Origin: VFMC01 sp040398525 | GTDB taxonomy: Bacteria > Actinomycetota > Acidimicrobiia > Acidimicrobiales > Ilumatobacteraceae | Direction of reading: 5' to 3' | Assembly (NCBI GenBank): GCA_040398525.1 | Contig: JBBATY010000006.1 | Span: 83,338-147,337 of the forward strand | DNA: 64,000 nucleotides | Shown: positions 22,372-31,023 of the stretch, one piece after another | Layout of the letters: each line of letters opens with the position of its first letter | Position numbering within the stretch: the stretch's first letter is position 1 | Notes under the pieces: model-generated | What the model was told of the DNA's origin: nothing | Database searches by the model: none | What the model saw: only the letters and a program-made list of their open reading frames with translations | Made by a program: the position numbers and the translations under genes

Positions 22372-22457
22372 GTGAACTCGACTTCACCCCAGGTTGAACC
22401 GGAGGTGAACTCCGGCGCGGTGAGCGGTGAGGTCGCAGCGAGCGCTCACCGCTCACC
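22372..22457. repeat. Run of four dyad symmetries in a divergent promoter region
   Basis: In order there are GTGAA...TTCAC (22372-22387), GGTTGAACC (22392-22400), GGAG-GTGAA-CTCC (22401-22413) and a perfect 13-bp inverted repeat, GGTGAGCGGTGAG (22419-22431) with CTCACCGCTCACC (22445-22457) around a 13-base loop. All lie between the arsRC start and the small membrane protein gene. They may be operators or RNA hairpins; nothing in the sequence decides which. Confidence 0.6.
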
Positions 22458-22513
22458 ACCCGGCACACGGGGTCGGTGGAGCGGGTGGATGGTTCGGGCA
22501 CACTGGGGAGGTG

Positions 22514-22741
22514 ATGGCGGAGGGCACCGGCGCATTCCTGGGCGAGAACCTGATCGTCTGGTTGCTCCTGGCGCTCGGCGGCGCACTGTTCGTCGGCAAC
22601 GTGATGGCTCTCGCCCGCCCGCCCCAGGTGAAGCGCGACGACAACGACCTCGACCAGGCACCCCGGGGCCGCAGCATCGCCATGGCGGGCCTCGGGCTGG
22701 TTGTGGCGCTCGTGGCGCTCGGTGCACTGCTTCGCGGCTGA
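22514..22741 (+). CDS. Small two-helix membrane protein
   Basis: The 75-aa protein MAEGTGAFLGENLIVWLLLALGG... has two predicted membrane helices (LIVWLLLALGGALFVGNVMAL and SIAMAGLGLVVALVALGALL) joined by a charged loop (KRDDNDLDQAPRGR). I do not recognise the family. A GGGGAGG box lies immediately before the tandem GTG/ATG codons, so the start could also be GTG 22511. It stands alone, 180 bases before the response regulator gene. Confidence 0.6.
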   Translation: MAEGTGAFLGENLIVWLLLALGGALFVGNVMALARPPQVKRDDNDLDQAPRGRSIAMAGLGLVVALVALGALLRG

Positions 22742-22921
22742 CGTCAGGGCGATCACTGCCGGCCACGCGCCGGGGTGGTGCACTGACGTACATGTGTGTG
22801 CCGATCGACCGGTGAGCACCGAAGGGCGCGACACTCTTCGTGGTCGATGTGCCACGCACACCGTCCGTGTCGACCAGCTCAGCAGCGAACCCGATTCGGT
22901 TTCGGAAAGGGTGGTGGGATC

Positions 22922-23656
22922 GTGACCAAGACGACCAAGGGCAGTGCCGCAGCCGGCGACGACGAGCACGTCACGACGCCGAGCGCCCCGACGGCTGGAG
23001 AGCCCGACCATCAGGTCGTGTCGGTCTTCGTGGTCGACGACCATCCGGTGCTGCGCGAGGGCCTGCGCGATGTGCTCGAACGGACCGGCCGGATCCAGGT
23101 GGTGGGTGAAGCCGGCAGCGTGGAGGATGCGATCACCCGACTGCGCATCGTCCGGCCGCAGGTGGTGATGCTCGACCTGCGTCTCACCGACGGCACAGGC
23201 ATCGAACTGTGCACCCACATCCGCTCCACCTATGCCGACATGGGTGTGTTGGTGCTCACCGCGTCGTCCACCGACGACATGCTGTTTGCGGCGATCGAAG
23301 CCGGCACGAACGGGTTCCTGTTGAAGAGCTCGCGCATCGACGCGATCGCTGATGCGATCCACGCGATCGCCGAGGGTGGATCGGTGATCGATCCGGCGCT
23401 CGCCGGCAGGGTGATGCGCAAGCTGCGTGAGCCGACGATCACGGTGGACGATCACCTCCAGATGCTCAGCCCGAGCGAGCGCGAGGTGCTCTCGCACCTG
23501 GCGGCCGGTCGGTCGAACCGCGAGATCGCCGCCCGGGTGTGCCTGTCGGAGTCGGCGGTGAAGAAGCACGTCACCTCGCTGATGCGCAAGATCGAGGTGC
23601 AGAGCCGCACCGAGGCGGCGATCTTCGCCCTGCGCGTCGGGCTCGACGCGGGCTGA
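22922..23656 (+). CDS. NarL/LuxR-family response regulator (no adjacent kinase)
   Basis: The 244-aa protein has a receiver domain at about residues 33-150 with the acidic pair VVDDHPVLREGL (Asp39-40), phospho-acceptor Asp85 (VVMLDLRL), Thr/Ser in VLTASS and Lys in GFLLKSS. A LuxR-type helix-turn-helix occupies 178-240 (LSPSEREVLSHLAAGRSNREIAARVCLSESAVKKHVTSLMRKI). The first 30 residues are an unrelated polar extension. No histidine kinase is seen nearby, so its partner is elsewhere. GTG 22922 is used; no better ATG exists. A strong hairpin follows the stop. Confidence 0.9.
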   Translation: MTKTTKGSAAAGDDEHVTTPSAPTAGEPDHQVVSVFVVDDHPVLREGLRDVLERTGRIQVVGEAGSVEDAITRLRIVRPQVVMLDLRLTDGTGIELCTHIRSTYADMGVLVLTASSTDDMLFAAIEAGTNGFLLKSSRIDAIADAIHAIAEGGSVIDPALAGRVMRKLREPTITVDDHLQMLSPSEREVLSHLAAGRSNREIAARVCLSESAVKKHVTSLMRKIEVQSRTEAAIFALRVGLDAG

Positions 23657-23667
23657 CCGGCCGCGCA

Positions 23668-23692
23668 GGCATCACCCATCACGGGTGATGCC
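23668..23692 (+). terminator. Perfect 10-bp hairpin after the response regulator
   Basis: GGCATCACCC (23668-23677) and GGGTGATGCC (23683-23692) pair perfectly around ATCAC, starting 11 bases after the stop codon. There is no T-run, as often in GC-rich actinobacteria. Confidence 0.65.
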
Positions 23693-23757
23693 CGAGCCGG
23701 TGTGAGCAGGTTCCATCGTGGCGTGGTCGGGCACGCACTCGGTGGCCTTGTCGGCGC

Positions 23758-25476
23758 ATGTCGGAGGTCGGGCAGGTGAAGGTGCCTGCGCGGCCGCCGG
23801 TGGCTGGAGCATTGGCACCGGCGCGAGCCCGCCTGGGTGCCGAGGTGGTGGCCGGTGTGGTGCTGGCGGCGCTGTGCCTGCCGTTGAACCTGGGCTATGC
23901 CGAGGCGGCAGGGTTGCCGGCCGAGGTGGGCATCTACGCCACCTTGCTGCCGCTCGTCGCGTACGCAGTGCTCGCGGGCTCGCGCCACCTCGTGGTGGGG
24001 CCGGATGCGACGATCGCCGCGTTCATGGCGGCGTCGTTCGGGCCGATCATCGTGTCGTCGGGGGTGGCGCCCACCGAGCTGGCGATCGGGTTGTCGTTGC
24101 TCGTCGGGTTGGTGCTGCTGCTGGCGTGGCTGTTCCAGGCGGGATCGATCGTGCGCTTCCTGTCGAAGGCCGTGCTGGTGGGGTTCATCGCCGGTCTGGC
24201 GATCGAGGTGCTCACCTCGCAGGTTCGCAAGATCATGAACGTGAAGGTCGAGGCCGACACCTGGCCGGGCGAGGTGTGGGCGCTCGTCACGGCGGTGCCC
24301 GATGCGTCGTGGGCCAGCGTGGCGGTGGGGGTGGGCACGATCGTGCTGTTGCGGGTGGTGAAGCGCATCTCGCCGCGCCTGCCCGCCGCGCTCATCGCCC
24401 TCACGATCGTCGCGGTGCTGGTGGCACTGCTCGAGCCGGACGGTGTGGCGTTGCTCGGCGAGGTGCCCTCGGGCCTGCCGAGCCTGACGTTCCCCACGTT
24501 CGGGCTGTCGGTGTGGCTCGACCTGCTGCCGATCGCCGTGGCCATCGCGGCGCTCACCATCGCCGAGGGTGTGCTGTTGGCCAAGAGCGCCGCCCGGGCG
24601 AGCCAGGAGACCTTCGTGCCCAACCCCGAGCTCTTCGCGCTCGGCGCATCGAACGTGGCCGGGTCGTTGACGGGTGCCATGCCGATGGGGGCCAGCGCGT
24701 CGCGCACGGCGGCCCTGCAGGGTGTGGGCACGGTCAGCCAGGTGCCGGCGCTGGTGGCTGCGGTGGTCGTGGTGGTGGTGGTGCTGTTCTTCACCGACGC
24801 CGTCGCCGAGCTTCCGTCGGCGGCGCTGGCCGGCCTGGTGGCCAACGCCGTCGTGTCGACCATCGAGGTGGATGCGCTGCGCGAGTTCGCCCGGGTGCGC
24901 CGCAGCGAGCTGGCGATCGCTCTCGGCTGTGCAGCGGGCGTGCTGCTGCTCGGCCCCCTCGGCGGGATCGTCATCGCCGTGCTGGCCTCGGCGGTCGACG
25001 TCGTCCGCCGGGCCGCCGACGCGCCGTGGGCGCACGTCGAACTGGCGGGCGACGAGGTGACGGGTCGGTTCGCTGCGTCGCCCGAGGATGCGGGCGACAA
25101 CGACGACGGACGTGTCGGCGACGAGCTCGCCGCCACGGCGGGCATCCGTGTGGTGCGGCCGGGGACATCGCTGTTCTTCGCCAACGCCGAGGAGTTGGCG
25201 CACGTGCTGACGGCGGGTGCCACCGATCCGTCGGTGGAGTGGGTGGTGCTCAACCTCGAGCGGGTGGCCGATATCGACCCCACGGCTGCCGAGGCCCTGC
25301 GCGAGGGAGCCGAGGAGGTGCGCCGCGCCGGGAAGGTGCTGGCGATCACCCGCCTGGGCCGGCACGTCAGCGATCTGCTCGAGCGCTACGAGATGTACGA
25401 CGTGGTCGATCCGGCGTACGTGTTCGCCTCGAACCGTGCCGCCGCCCGCGCCTTCGCCGCCCGCCACCCCCGCTGA
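23758..25476 (+). CDS. SulP-family anion transporter with STAS domain
   Basis: The 572-aa protein has a SulP membrane core: LGAEVVAGVVLAALCLPLNLGYAEAAGLP, LVVGPDATIAAFMAAS and ALGASNVAGSLTGAMPMGASASRTA. A cytoplasmic STAS domain occupies about 455-572 (VVRPGTSLFFANAEELAHVL, WVVLNLERVADIDPTAAEAL). SulP proteins carry sulfate, bicarbonate or dicarboxylates; the substrate cannot be chosen from sequence alone. The start is ATG 23758. The heliorhodopsin gene begins 76 bases downstream on the same strand. Confidence 0.9.
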   Translation: MSEVGQVKVPARPPVAGALAPARARLGAEVVAGVVLAALCLPLNLGYAEAAGLPAEVGIYATLLPLVAYAVLAGSRHLVVGPDATIAAFMAASFGPIIVSSGVAPTELAIGLSLLVGLVLLLAWLFQAGSIVRFLSKAVLVGFIAGLAIEVLTSQVRKIMNVKVEADTWPGEVWALVTAVPDASWASVAVGVGTIVLLRVVKRISPRLPAALIALTIVAVLVALLEPDGVALLGEVPSGLPSLTFPTFGLSVWLDLLPIAVAIAALTIAEGVLLAKSAARASQETFVPNPELFALGASNVAGSLTGAMPMGASASRTAALQGVGTVSQVPALVAAVVVVVVVLFFTDAVAELPSAALAGLVANAVVSTIEVDALREFARVRRSELAIALGCAAGVLLLGPLGGIVIAVLASAVDVVRRAADAPWAHVELAGDEVTGRFAASPEDAGDNDDGRVGDELAATAGIRVVRPGTSLFFANAEELAHVLTAGATDPSVEWVVLNLERVADIDPTAAEALREGAEEVRRAGKVLAITRLGRHVSDLLERYEMYDVVDPAYVFASNRAAARAFAARHPR

Positions 25477-25552
25477 GGCTCGCTGCCATCCTCACCTCTC
25501 ACCGCACGGGGTGGGAGACTGCGCGCCGAGCCCGGGCAACGGAGGGATCGTC

Positions 25553-26350
25553 ATGAGCGAGCAGGCAGGCACCACGGACACGGCGACGACGGTCGCCACG
25601 GGAGTGACCCCCGAACGGTTGGCGGGACTGCGCCGCTGGAACCTCGGCCTGACGGCCCTGCACGCCGTGCAGGCGGTGCTGATCGCGGCGATGGCCGGCA
25701 GCTTCGCGATCACGATCACCTCGACGTTCCCCGAGGGCCCGCCAGGCACGCGGCTCAGCAGCCCGGAGGGCTTGTTCGACCTGCGCATCGGATTCGCCGT
25801 GGCGGTGTTCCTCGCCCTGGCCGCGCTCGACCACCTGCTGACCGCCACGGTGTTGCGCAGCACCTACGAGGCCGACCTGCGCCGGGGCATCAACCGCTTC
25901 CGCTGGATCGAGTACTCGTTCAGCGCCACGCTGATGGTGATCCTGATCGCGTCGTACAGCGGGATCACCGACATCACCGGTGTGATCGCGATCGCCGGCG
26001 CCAACGTGGGCATGATCCTGTTCGGCTGGCTGCAGGAGCGGATGAACCCGCCGGGCCGGGCCACCACGACGATGATGCCCTTCTGGTTCGGCACGCTTGT
26101 CGGCCTGGCCCCGTGGCTGGCGTTGTTGGCCAACATCCTGGGCAGCGAGACGGTGCCCGGCTTCGTCTACGGCATCGTCGTCGCCCAGGCGATCTTCTTC
26201 TTCAGCTTCGGCCTGAACCAGTGGTTGCAGTACCGGGGCGTGGGGCGCTGGCGCGATTACGCGTACGGCGAGAAGGTGTACCTGGTGCTCAGCCTGGCGG
26301 CCAAGAGCGTGCTGGCCTGGCAGATCTACGGCGGGTCGCTGGCCAACTGA
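25553..26350 (+). CDS. Heliorhodopsin
   Basis: The 265-aa, seven-helix protein has the heliorhodopsin hallmarks: the third helix RFRWIEYSFSATLMVILIASYSG with the counter-ion Glu120, and the seventh helix LAAKSVLAWQIYGG with the retinal-binding Lys251. It also has the long first extracellular loop after helix A (FAITITSTFPEGPPGTRLSSPEG) usual in this family. Heliorhodopsins have inverted topology (N-terminus inside) and do not pump ions; they are thought to signal. ATG 25553 follows GGAGGG (25541-25546). No retinal or carotenoid genes are in the window, so the chromophore must come from elsewhere. Confidence 0.95.
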   Translation: MSEQAGTTDTATTVATGVTPERLAGLRRWNLGLTALHAVQAVLIAAMAGSFAITITSTFPEGPPGTRLSSPEGLFDLRIGFAVAVFLALAALDHLLTATVLRSTYEADLRRGINRFRWIEYSFSATLMVILIASYSGITDITGVIAIAGANVGMILFGWLQERMNPPGRATTTMMPFWFGTLVGLAPWLALLANILGSETVPGFVYGIVVAQAIFFFSFGLNQWLQYRGVGRWRDYAYGEKVYLVLSLAAKSVLAWQIYGGSLAN

Positions 26351-26449
26351 GTGGTCGGCTTGCGGCGTGAGTGACTGGACTTTCGCCGTACACACGTGTT
26401 GAGTGGGCGACGTGGCCGTGCAGGCCGCAGATCCGGAGGTGGAGCGGTG

Positions 26450-26968
26450 ATGGCCGGCTCATCGGACGACAACTCGAAGGCGCCCGACACCTGGGACATG
26501 CGCGACCGGTTGGTGAACGCGATCATCGAGTACGGCTTCGACAACCCGTCGACGCAGTTCTACCGCGAGTACATCGTGCGCTGCCTGGTGGCCGAGGGCC
26601 ACGCCGACCAGGCGATGACCGTGTTGAGCGAGACCCGGGCGGGTCGTCTGGCCACGCTGTCGCAGCTGGCCCCGGGCCGCTACCACCTCGACGCCTGCCT
26701 GGCGACGGTGGGCCGCGTCGAGCGCGACCCCGCCAGCAAGGTGGCCCACTTCGAAGCCGTGGTGGCGGTGTCGAACGGGGTGCTCGGGCCCACGGCTCGC
26801 GACTCGCTCGAGTTCCGGCTGCGGCTCGCCCAGGCACTGGTGGAGGACGGCCAGATCGACCGTGCGGTGGCGGTGGCCGAGTGCCTGCTCGACGATGCGC
26901 GGCTGGTGCTGGCACCGTTCGACCCGTTGCTCGGCGAGATCGAGGACGTCTTCGACGCCGACGAGTGA
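26450..26968 (+). CDS. Hypothetical helical protein
   Basis: The 172-aa protein MAGSSDDNSKAPDTWDMRDR is soluble and helical. Its repeats of small helix pairs (VRCLVAEGHADQAMTVLSETRAG, FRLRLAQALVEDGQIDRAVAVAECLL) resemble tetratricopeptide (TPR) units, though too few for a firm call. It ends in an acidic GEIEDVFDADE. GGAGG precedes the ATG at a suitable distance. It lies 99 bases after heliorhodopsin and 48 bases before the TM2 gene, all on the same strand. I do not know its function. Confidence 0.7.
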   Translation: MAGSSDDNSKAPDTWDMRDRLVNAIIEYGFDNPSTQFYREYIVRCLVAEGHADQAMTVLSETRAGRLATLSQLAPGRYHLDACLATVGRVERDPASKVAHFEAVVAVSNGVLGPTARDSLEFRLRLAQALVEDGQIDRAVAVAECLLDDARLVLAPFDPLLGEIEDVFDADE

Positions 26969-27016
26969 CGCGCAGGTGCATGTCGGCACCGGCGAGCCCC
27001 GGTCTACCCTGCTGCC

Positions 27017-27433
27017 ATGAGTGACACCGGCTCGTCGCCCTTCCCGCCTCCTCAGCCGCCCCCGGGTGCGAGCTCGCCCGGTGGTAGTCCGCCGCCCGGC
27101 TTCGGCGCCGGCCCGGGTGCGGCACCGCCGCGCTACTGCAGCACGTGCGGCACGTTGCTGGGCGTGGGTGCGGTGCGCTGCTTCCGCTGTGGTGCCGCCG
27201 CGCCGGTGACGTTCCCGGGCCAGAAGTCGAAGCTGGTCGCCGGCCTGCTCGGCATCCTCGTGCCGTTCGGGGTGCACAGCTTCTACCTGGGCGACACCAA
27301 GAAGGGGGTCATCCAGTTGCTGGTCACGATCTTCACCTGTGGCCTCGCCAGCGTGTGGAGCTTCGTCGAGGGCATCTTGATCCTGATCGGCAACATCAAC
27401 ACCGACGCCGAGGGCCGTCCGCTCGGCGACTGA
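27017..27433 (+). CDS. TM2-domain protein with N-terminal zinc ribbon
   Basis: The 138-aa protein starts with a Pro/Gly-rich segment and then a zinc ribbon (RYCSTCGTLLGVGAVRCFRCG, four cysteines). It ends in a TM2 domain with two membrane helices (KLVAGLLGILVPFGVHSFYLGDTKKGVIQLLVTI, then ASVWSFVEGILILIGN). TM2 proteins are widespread small membrane proteins without a settled role in bacteria. The start is ATG 27017. Confidence 0.88.
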   Translation: MSDTGSSPFPPPQPPPGASSPGGSPPPGFGAGPGAAPPRYCSTCGTLLGVGAVRCFRCGAAAPVTFPGQKSKLVAGLLGILVPFGVHSFYLGDTKKGVIQLLVTIFTCGLASVWSFVEGILILIGNINTDAEGRPLGD

Positions 27434-27481
27434 CGAGCGTCGTGTCAGCGGCGTGCGGCGGCGATGACGGGCGGGTGTGCG

Positions 27482-28888
27482 TCAGTTGAACGAGCCGTGG
27501 GCGTACACCACGGATTCGCGGTCGCGCAGGCGCTCGACCGCGGCGGCGAGGCGGCCGACGTTGGCCACGTAGCGCTCGGCGTGGCTGTCGTCGTGGGCGA
27601 CGTTCAGCGTCCACGATTCGCTCTTGCCCCACGGTGGCAGGAACACGCCGCCGTTGTGCTGCATCAAGAAGTGCAGGTGGCTCACCGCGGTGCTGATGCC
27701 GAGGAACTCGCGGTAGGTGGTGGCCGGCTGGTCGTGGAACACCACCGAGCCCTTGAAGCCGAACACGTTGCCGTACGACGGCTGGCCGTGGTCGGCCAGC
27801 ACCTGGCGCGATGCGTCGAGCATCTGGGTGCCGAGCGCGGTGGCCCGGTCGTACACCTCGGGGGTGAGCACCTCGGTGAGCACGGCGCGGGCGACGGCCA
27901 TGGTGAGCGGGTTGCCGTTGAAGGTGCCGATCTGGTCGTAGACGCCGGAGGTGATGGCGTCCATCACCTCGGCGGTGCCGCCGATCGCGCCGCAGGGGAT
28001 GCCGCCACCGAGCGCCTTGGCGAGGCACACCATGTCGGGTTGCGCACCGAACAGGCGGGTCGCGCCACCCCAGTCGACCACGAGCCCGGTCTTCACCTCG
28101 TCGAAGGCCACCAGGCCGCCGTGGCGATGGACGAGGTCGATCATCCCGGCCAGGTAGCCGGGCTGGGGCGCGATGATGCCGGCGTTCATCATCATCGGCT
28201 CGATGATCATTCCGGCCACCTGGCCGGCGTGGGCGTCGAGCACCCGCTCGAGCGCGGCGAGGTCGTTGAAGGGCACCAGGCGCACGAGGTCGGCCATCAC
28301 CTGCGGGATGCCCGCGCCCGGTTGGCGGTTGGGCTCGTCGGCGGGGCCGAGCTGGTCGAGGCTGCGGAACGGCGACACCATCACGGCGTCGTGGTGGCCG
28401 TGGTACGAGCCCTCGATCTTCAGGATCAGGTCGCGCCCGGTGATGGCGCGCATCAGGTGGATGGCGTCCATCGTCGATTCGCTGCCGGAGTTGGTGAAGC
28501 GCCACATCGGCAAGCCGAAGCGCTTGCGCAACTCGTCGGCCACGACGATGGCGTCCTCACCGGGCTGGGCGAAGTGGGTGCCGAGGCCGAGCCGTTCGGT
28601 GGCGGCGCGCACCACGGCCGGGTTGGCGTGGCCGACGACATTCACTCCGTAGCCGGCGTGCATGTCGACGTACTCGTGGCCGTCGACGTCCCACACCAGA
28701 CCACCCTTGCCGTGGCTCACCCACACGGGCAGTGGCTTCGAGCTCTGCCAGCTGGAGGTGACGCCGCCGGGCAGCAGGTGCTCGGCGCGGGCGCCCATCT
28801 CGGCCGAGCGCGGCATGCGCGCCTGGAAGATCGCCTCCTGCTCGGCGATCAGGTCGTCGACAGTGGTGGTGGAGTGGCCGGTCGACAT
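27482..28888 (-). CDS. Class III aminotransferase, glutamate-1-semialdehyde aminomutase-like
   Basis: The 468-aa PLP enzyme has the conserved GGVTSSWQ start region, FTNSGSESTMDAIHLMRAITGR, the VAFDEVKTGL strand with the PLP-binding Asp, and the Schiff-base lysine 291 in CLAKALGGGIPCGAIGG. It resembles HemL, but the motif around the lysine differs from true HemL and the gene is not near other haem genes. It may therefore act on another amino acid or amine. It reads leftwards from ATG 28888 and stands alone. Confidence 0.85.
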   Translation of the reverse strand: MSTGHSTTTVDDLIAEQEAIFQARMPRSAEMGARAEHLLPGGVTSSWQSSKPLPVWVSHGKGGLVWDVDGHEYVDMHAGYGVNVVGHANPAVVRAATERLGLGTHFAQPGEDAIVVADELRKRFGLPMWRFTNSGSESTMDAIHLMRAITGRDLILKIEGSYHGHHDAVMVSPFRSLDQLGPADEPNRQPGAGIPQVMADLVRLVPFNDLAALERVLDAHAGQVAGMIIEPMMMNAGIIAPQPGYLAGMIDLVHRHGGLVAFDEVKTGLVVDWGGATRLFGAQPDMVCLAKALGGGIPCGAIGGTAEVMDAITSGVYDQIGTFNGNPLTMAVARAVLTEVLTPEVYDRATALGTQMLDASRQVLADHGQPSYGNVFGFKGSVVFHDQPATTYREFLGISTAVSHLHFLMQHNGGVFLPPWGKSESWTLNVAHDDSHAERYVANVGRLAAAVERLRDRESVVYAHGSFN

Positions 28889-28912
28889 GCACCCGAGACT
28901 AGGCGAGCCGGG

Positions 28913-28932
28913 CTGGCCGCCGCTCCGGCCAG
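28913..28932 (-). terminator. Hairpin downstream of the metallophosphoesterase gene
   Basis: CTGGCCG (28913-28919) pairs with CGGCCAG (28926-28932) around six bases. It sits 16 bases beyond the stop of the leftward phosphoesterase gene and before the aminotransferase start, so it may separate the two. No T-run is present. Confidence 0.35.
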
Positions 28933-28948
28933 TGCGAGGCCAGGCCGG

Positions 28949-29887
28949 TCAGTGCGCGGCGACGAAGTTGGCGGCGTGGATCTCGGTCTCGCCACGCGTC
29001 CAGCGGTAGGCCACGAGCGGCCCGCCATTGACGGCGCTGTAGTCGACGCAGGCCACGTGGCGGGCGAGGGGTGCGGGCGTTCCGTTCTCCCAGTAGTGGC
29101 CGACCACCAGCGGCACGGTGTCGGCGTAGATGGGCAGATGGTCGTGGCCGTGGGGCTCGTCGGGCAGGTCGGGAAACGGCGTGCGGTCCTCGCTGACTGC
29201 ACCGGGAGGGATGAGTGCGCCGCGTCGCAGGGTGGTGGCGTCGGGGTCCCACCAGCGGAACCGGGCATGCCTGCGGAGGTGCCCGCCCTTGTCGAGGTAG
29301 GCGAAGCCGTCGGGCAGGGCGATCTCGGGTCCCTTCAGCAGCCACTCGATGGCCTGGTGGGGTTCGCTGCTGCGGTCGTGGGCAGCGATCAGCACCTTGT
29401 CGTCCGCATCGAGGTGCTGGCCGACGATCTGCTGCGATGGCTCGTGCCAGCAGGCGTGCACCACGCGTAGGCCGTCGAGGTCGAGCCACATCGGCAGGGT
29501 GCGGAACCAGTCGATGAGCTCGCGGTGCTTGTCGGAGTCTTCCGTGACCTGCTCGAGGAACTCTGCGTGCTGGTTGCGGTTCTTCTTCGTCCGCGATCGC
29601 AGGTACGCGCGGCGCTGTTCGGGATGCTCGGTGGCCCAGGCGATGGCGTTGAACTCGTGGTTGCCCATCACGACGTGGGCCTGTCCCTGGTCGAGCATCC
29701 GCCGGGCGATGTCGACGACGTCGAGCTGGCGGTCGCCGCGATCGATCAGATCACCGACGAAGACGGCCATCCGCTCGGGGTGGCGCCAAGACGAACCGTC
29801 GTGGGTGTAGCCGAGCTGGTGGAGCAGCGCTTCGAGCTTGGTTGCCGAACCGTGCACATCGCCGATGACGTCGTATCCGTTGGTCAT
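28949..29887 (-). CDS. Calcineurin-like metallophosphoesterase (PrpE/ApaH type)
   Basis: The 312-aa protein shows all PPP-family metal motifs in order: DVIGDVHG (6-13), VFVGDLIDRGD (about 47-57) and VVMGNHEFNAI (about 80). Later histidines lie in VVHACWHEP and VVGHYWENG. Relatives are diadenosine tetraphosphatases or protein phosphatases; the substrate cannot be fixed here. ATG 29887 follows AGGAGG in the GATGAGGAGGTG context. It is divergent from the SCO6745-like gene. Confidence 0.88.
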   Translation of the reverse strand: MTNGYDVIGDVHGSATKLEALLHQLGYTHDGSSWRHPERMAVFVGDLIDRGDRQLDVVDIARRMLDQGQAHVVMGNHEFNAIAWATEHPEQRRAYLRSRTKKNRNQHAEFLEQVTEDSDKHRELIDWFRTLPMWLDLDGLRVVHACWHEPSQQIVGQHLDADDKVLIAAHDRSSEPHQAIEWLLKGPEIALPDGFAYLDKGGHLRRHARFRWWDPDATTLRRGALIPPGAVSEDRTPFPDLPDEPHGHDHLPIYADTVPLVVGHYWENGTPAPLARHVACVDYSAVNGGPLVAYRWTRGETEIHAANFVAAH

Positions 29888-30017
29888 GGGCACCTCCTCA
29901 TCCATCGAACGGACGCAAGGTTGCCATCTGTGCTGCCAGTGCTCGTCACTGCTCATTGGCCGAGGGGTTGTGGCAGGGGGGCTGACAGAAATGGCGCATG
30001 CGGGCTACGGTGCCGGC

Positions 30018-30917
30018 ATGGACGTCGAGTGGGTGGAGGTGTCGCGCCGGGCTGCACTGGTGTCGCACCGGTTGATCGGCTGGATCTTCTGGGACCCGGT
30101 CGGCGTGGCCAACTACGCGGTGCTCGGCGTGCCGAACGGTGCCGGCTACTACCTCGCCACCCGGGCCGCCCCGTTGGCCGCGGCGGGCGATCAGGCGGTG
30201 ACCGCGGCGTTCGGGTCGATCCACCCCGGCCTGGTGCGCTTCGCCCTCGACCTGTGCCGTCAGCACACCACCTTCGAGGCGGCGGCCGAGGCGCGCGACC
30301 GGGCCGTGGCCGAGGGGCTGCGCACGCACGCGCCCGAGATCGTCGACGAGTTGGGTGGCTTCGCCGACGAGTTGTGGGCGGCGGCCGATGCGTTGCCGAG
30401 CGCGGGTCGGGTGCTGTTCGCCGCGCACCGCCAGTGGCCGCGGCCGACGGGTGACGACGCGCTGTCGGCCTGGTTGGCGGTGAACTGCATCCGCGAGTGG
30501 CGCGGCGACATGCACTGGGCCATGCAGTTGGCCGACGGGCTGTCGCCCACGGCGTCGGGTGTGCTCGACGGGGCGTGGCGTGCCTACGACGGCGACTGGT
30601 TGCCGCGCAGCCGCGGGGCCGACGATGCGATGGTCGAGGCGGCGATGGCCGAGCTGGCGGCACGCGGCTTCGTCACCGACGGGGTGGTGAACGAGGCAGG
30701 CATCAGCCACCGCCAGGGTCTGGAGGACCGCCTCGACGAGTTGGCTGCGCTGCCGTGGCAACTGCTCGGCCTCGAGCGAACGACGGCGTTGATCGATCTG
30801 GTGGTGCCGGTGGCCGACCGGCTGCTGGCGCGGATCGATGCCACGGCCGGCCCGAACTGGATGCCGGCCGCGCGCCTGCGCCGAGCCCCTGCTGCCCGGC
30901 CCGTCACCCTGAGCTGA
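30018..30917 (+). CDS. SCO6745-family protein
   Basis: The 299-aa alpha-helical protein has the pattern of the actinobacterial SCO6745 family: RRAALVSHRLIGWIFWDPVG near the start, then YYLATRAAPLAAAGDQAVTAAFGSIHP, two similar helical halves, and a C-terminal LPWQLLGLERTTALIDLVVPVADRLL. Members often sit beside regulators or mycothiol/F420-type genes, but their function is unknown. The start is ATG 30018. It precedes the flavin monooxygenase gene by 106 bases. Confidence 0.7.
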   Translation: MDVEWVEVSRRAALVSHRLIGWIFWDPVGVANYAVLGVPNGAGYYLATRAAPLAAAGDQAVTAAFGSIHPGLVRFALDLCRQHTTFEAAAEARDRAVAEGLRTHAPEIVDELGGFADELWAAADALPSAGRVLFAAHRQWPRPTGDDALSAWLAVNCIREWRGDMHWAMQLADGLSPTASGVLDGAWRAYDGDWLPRSRGADDAMVEAAMAELAARGFVTDGVVNEAGISHRQGLEDRLDELAALPWQLLGLERTTALIDLVVPVADRLLARIDATAGPNWMPAARLRRAPAARPVTLS

Positions 30918-31023
30918 GGCCGGAACCTTGGACTGAGCCGGCTGGCCGGGCCACGGCACGGCGGTGGCGGCAGCCGCTCCCCTGGGCCAGACTGGGCGCT
31001 CGACGTTGGTGCGGAGGGCAGTC

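Noticed and set aside
27482..28888. True hemL for haem synthesis
   Set aside because: The lysine motif differs from HemL and no haem genes are near, so the call is kept at family level.
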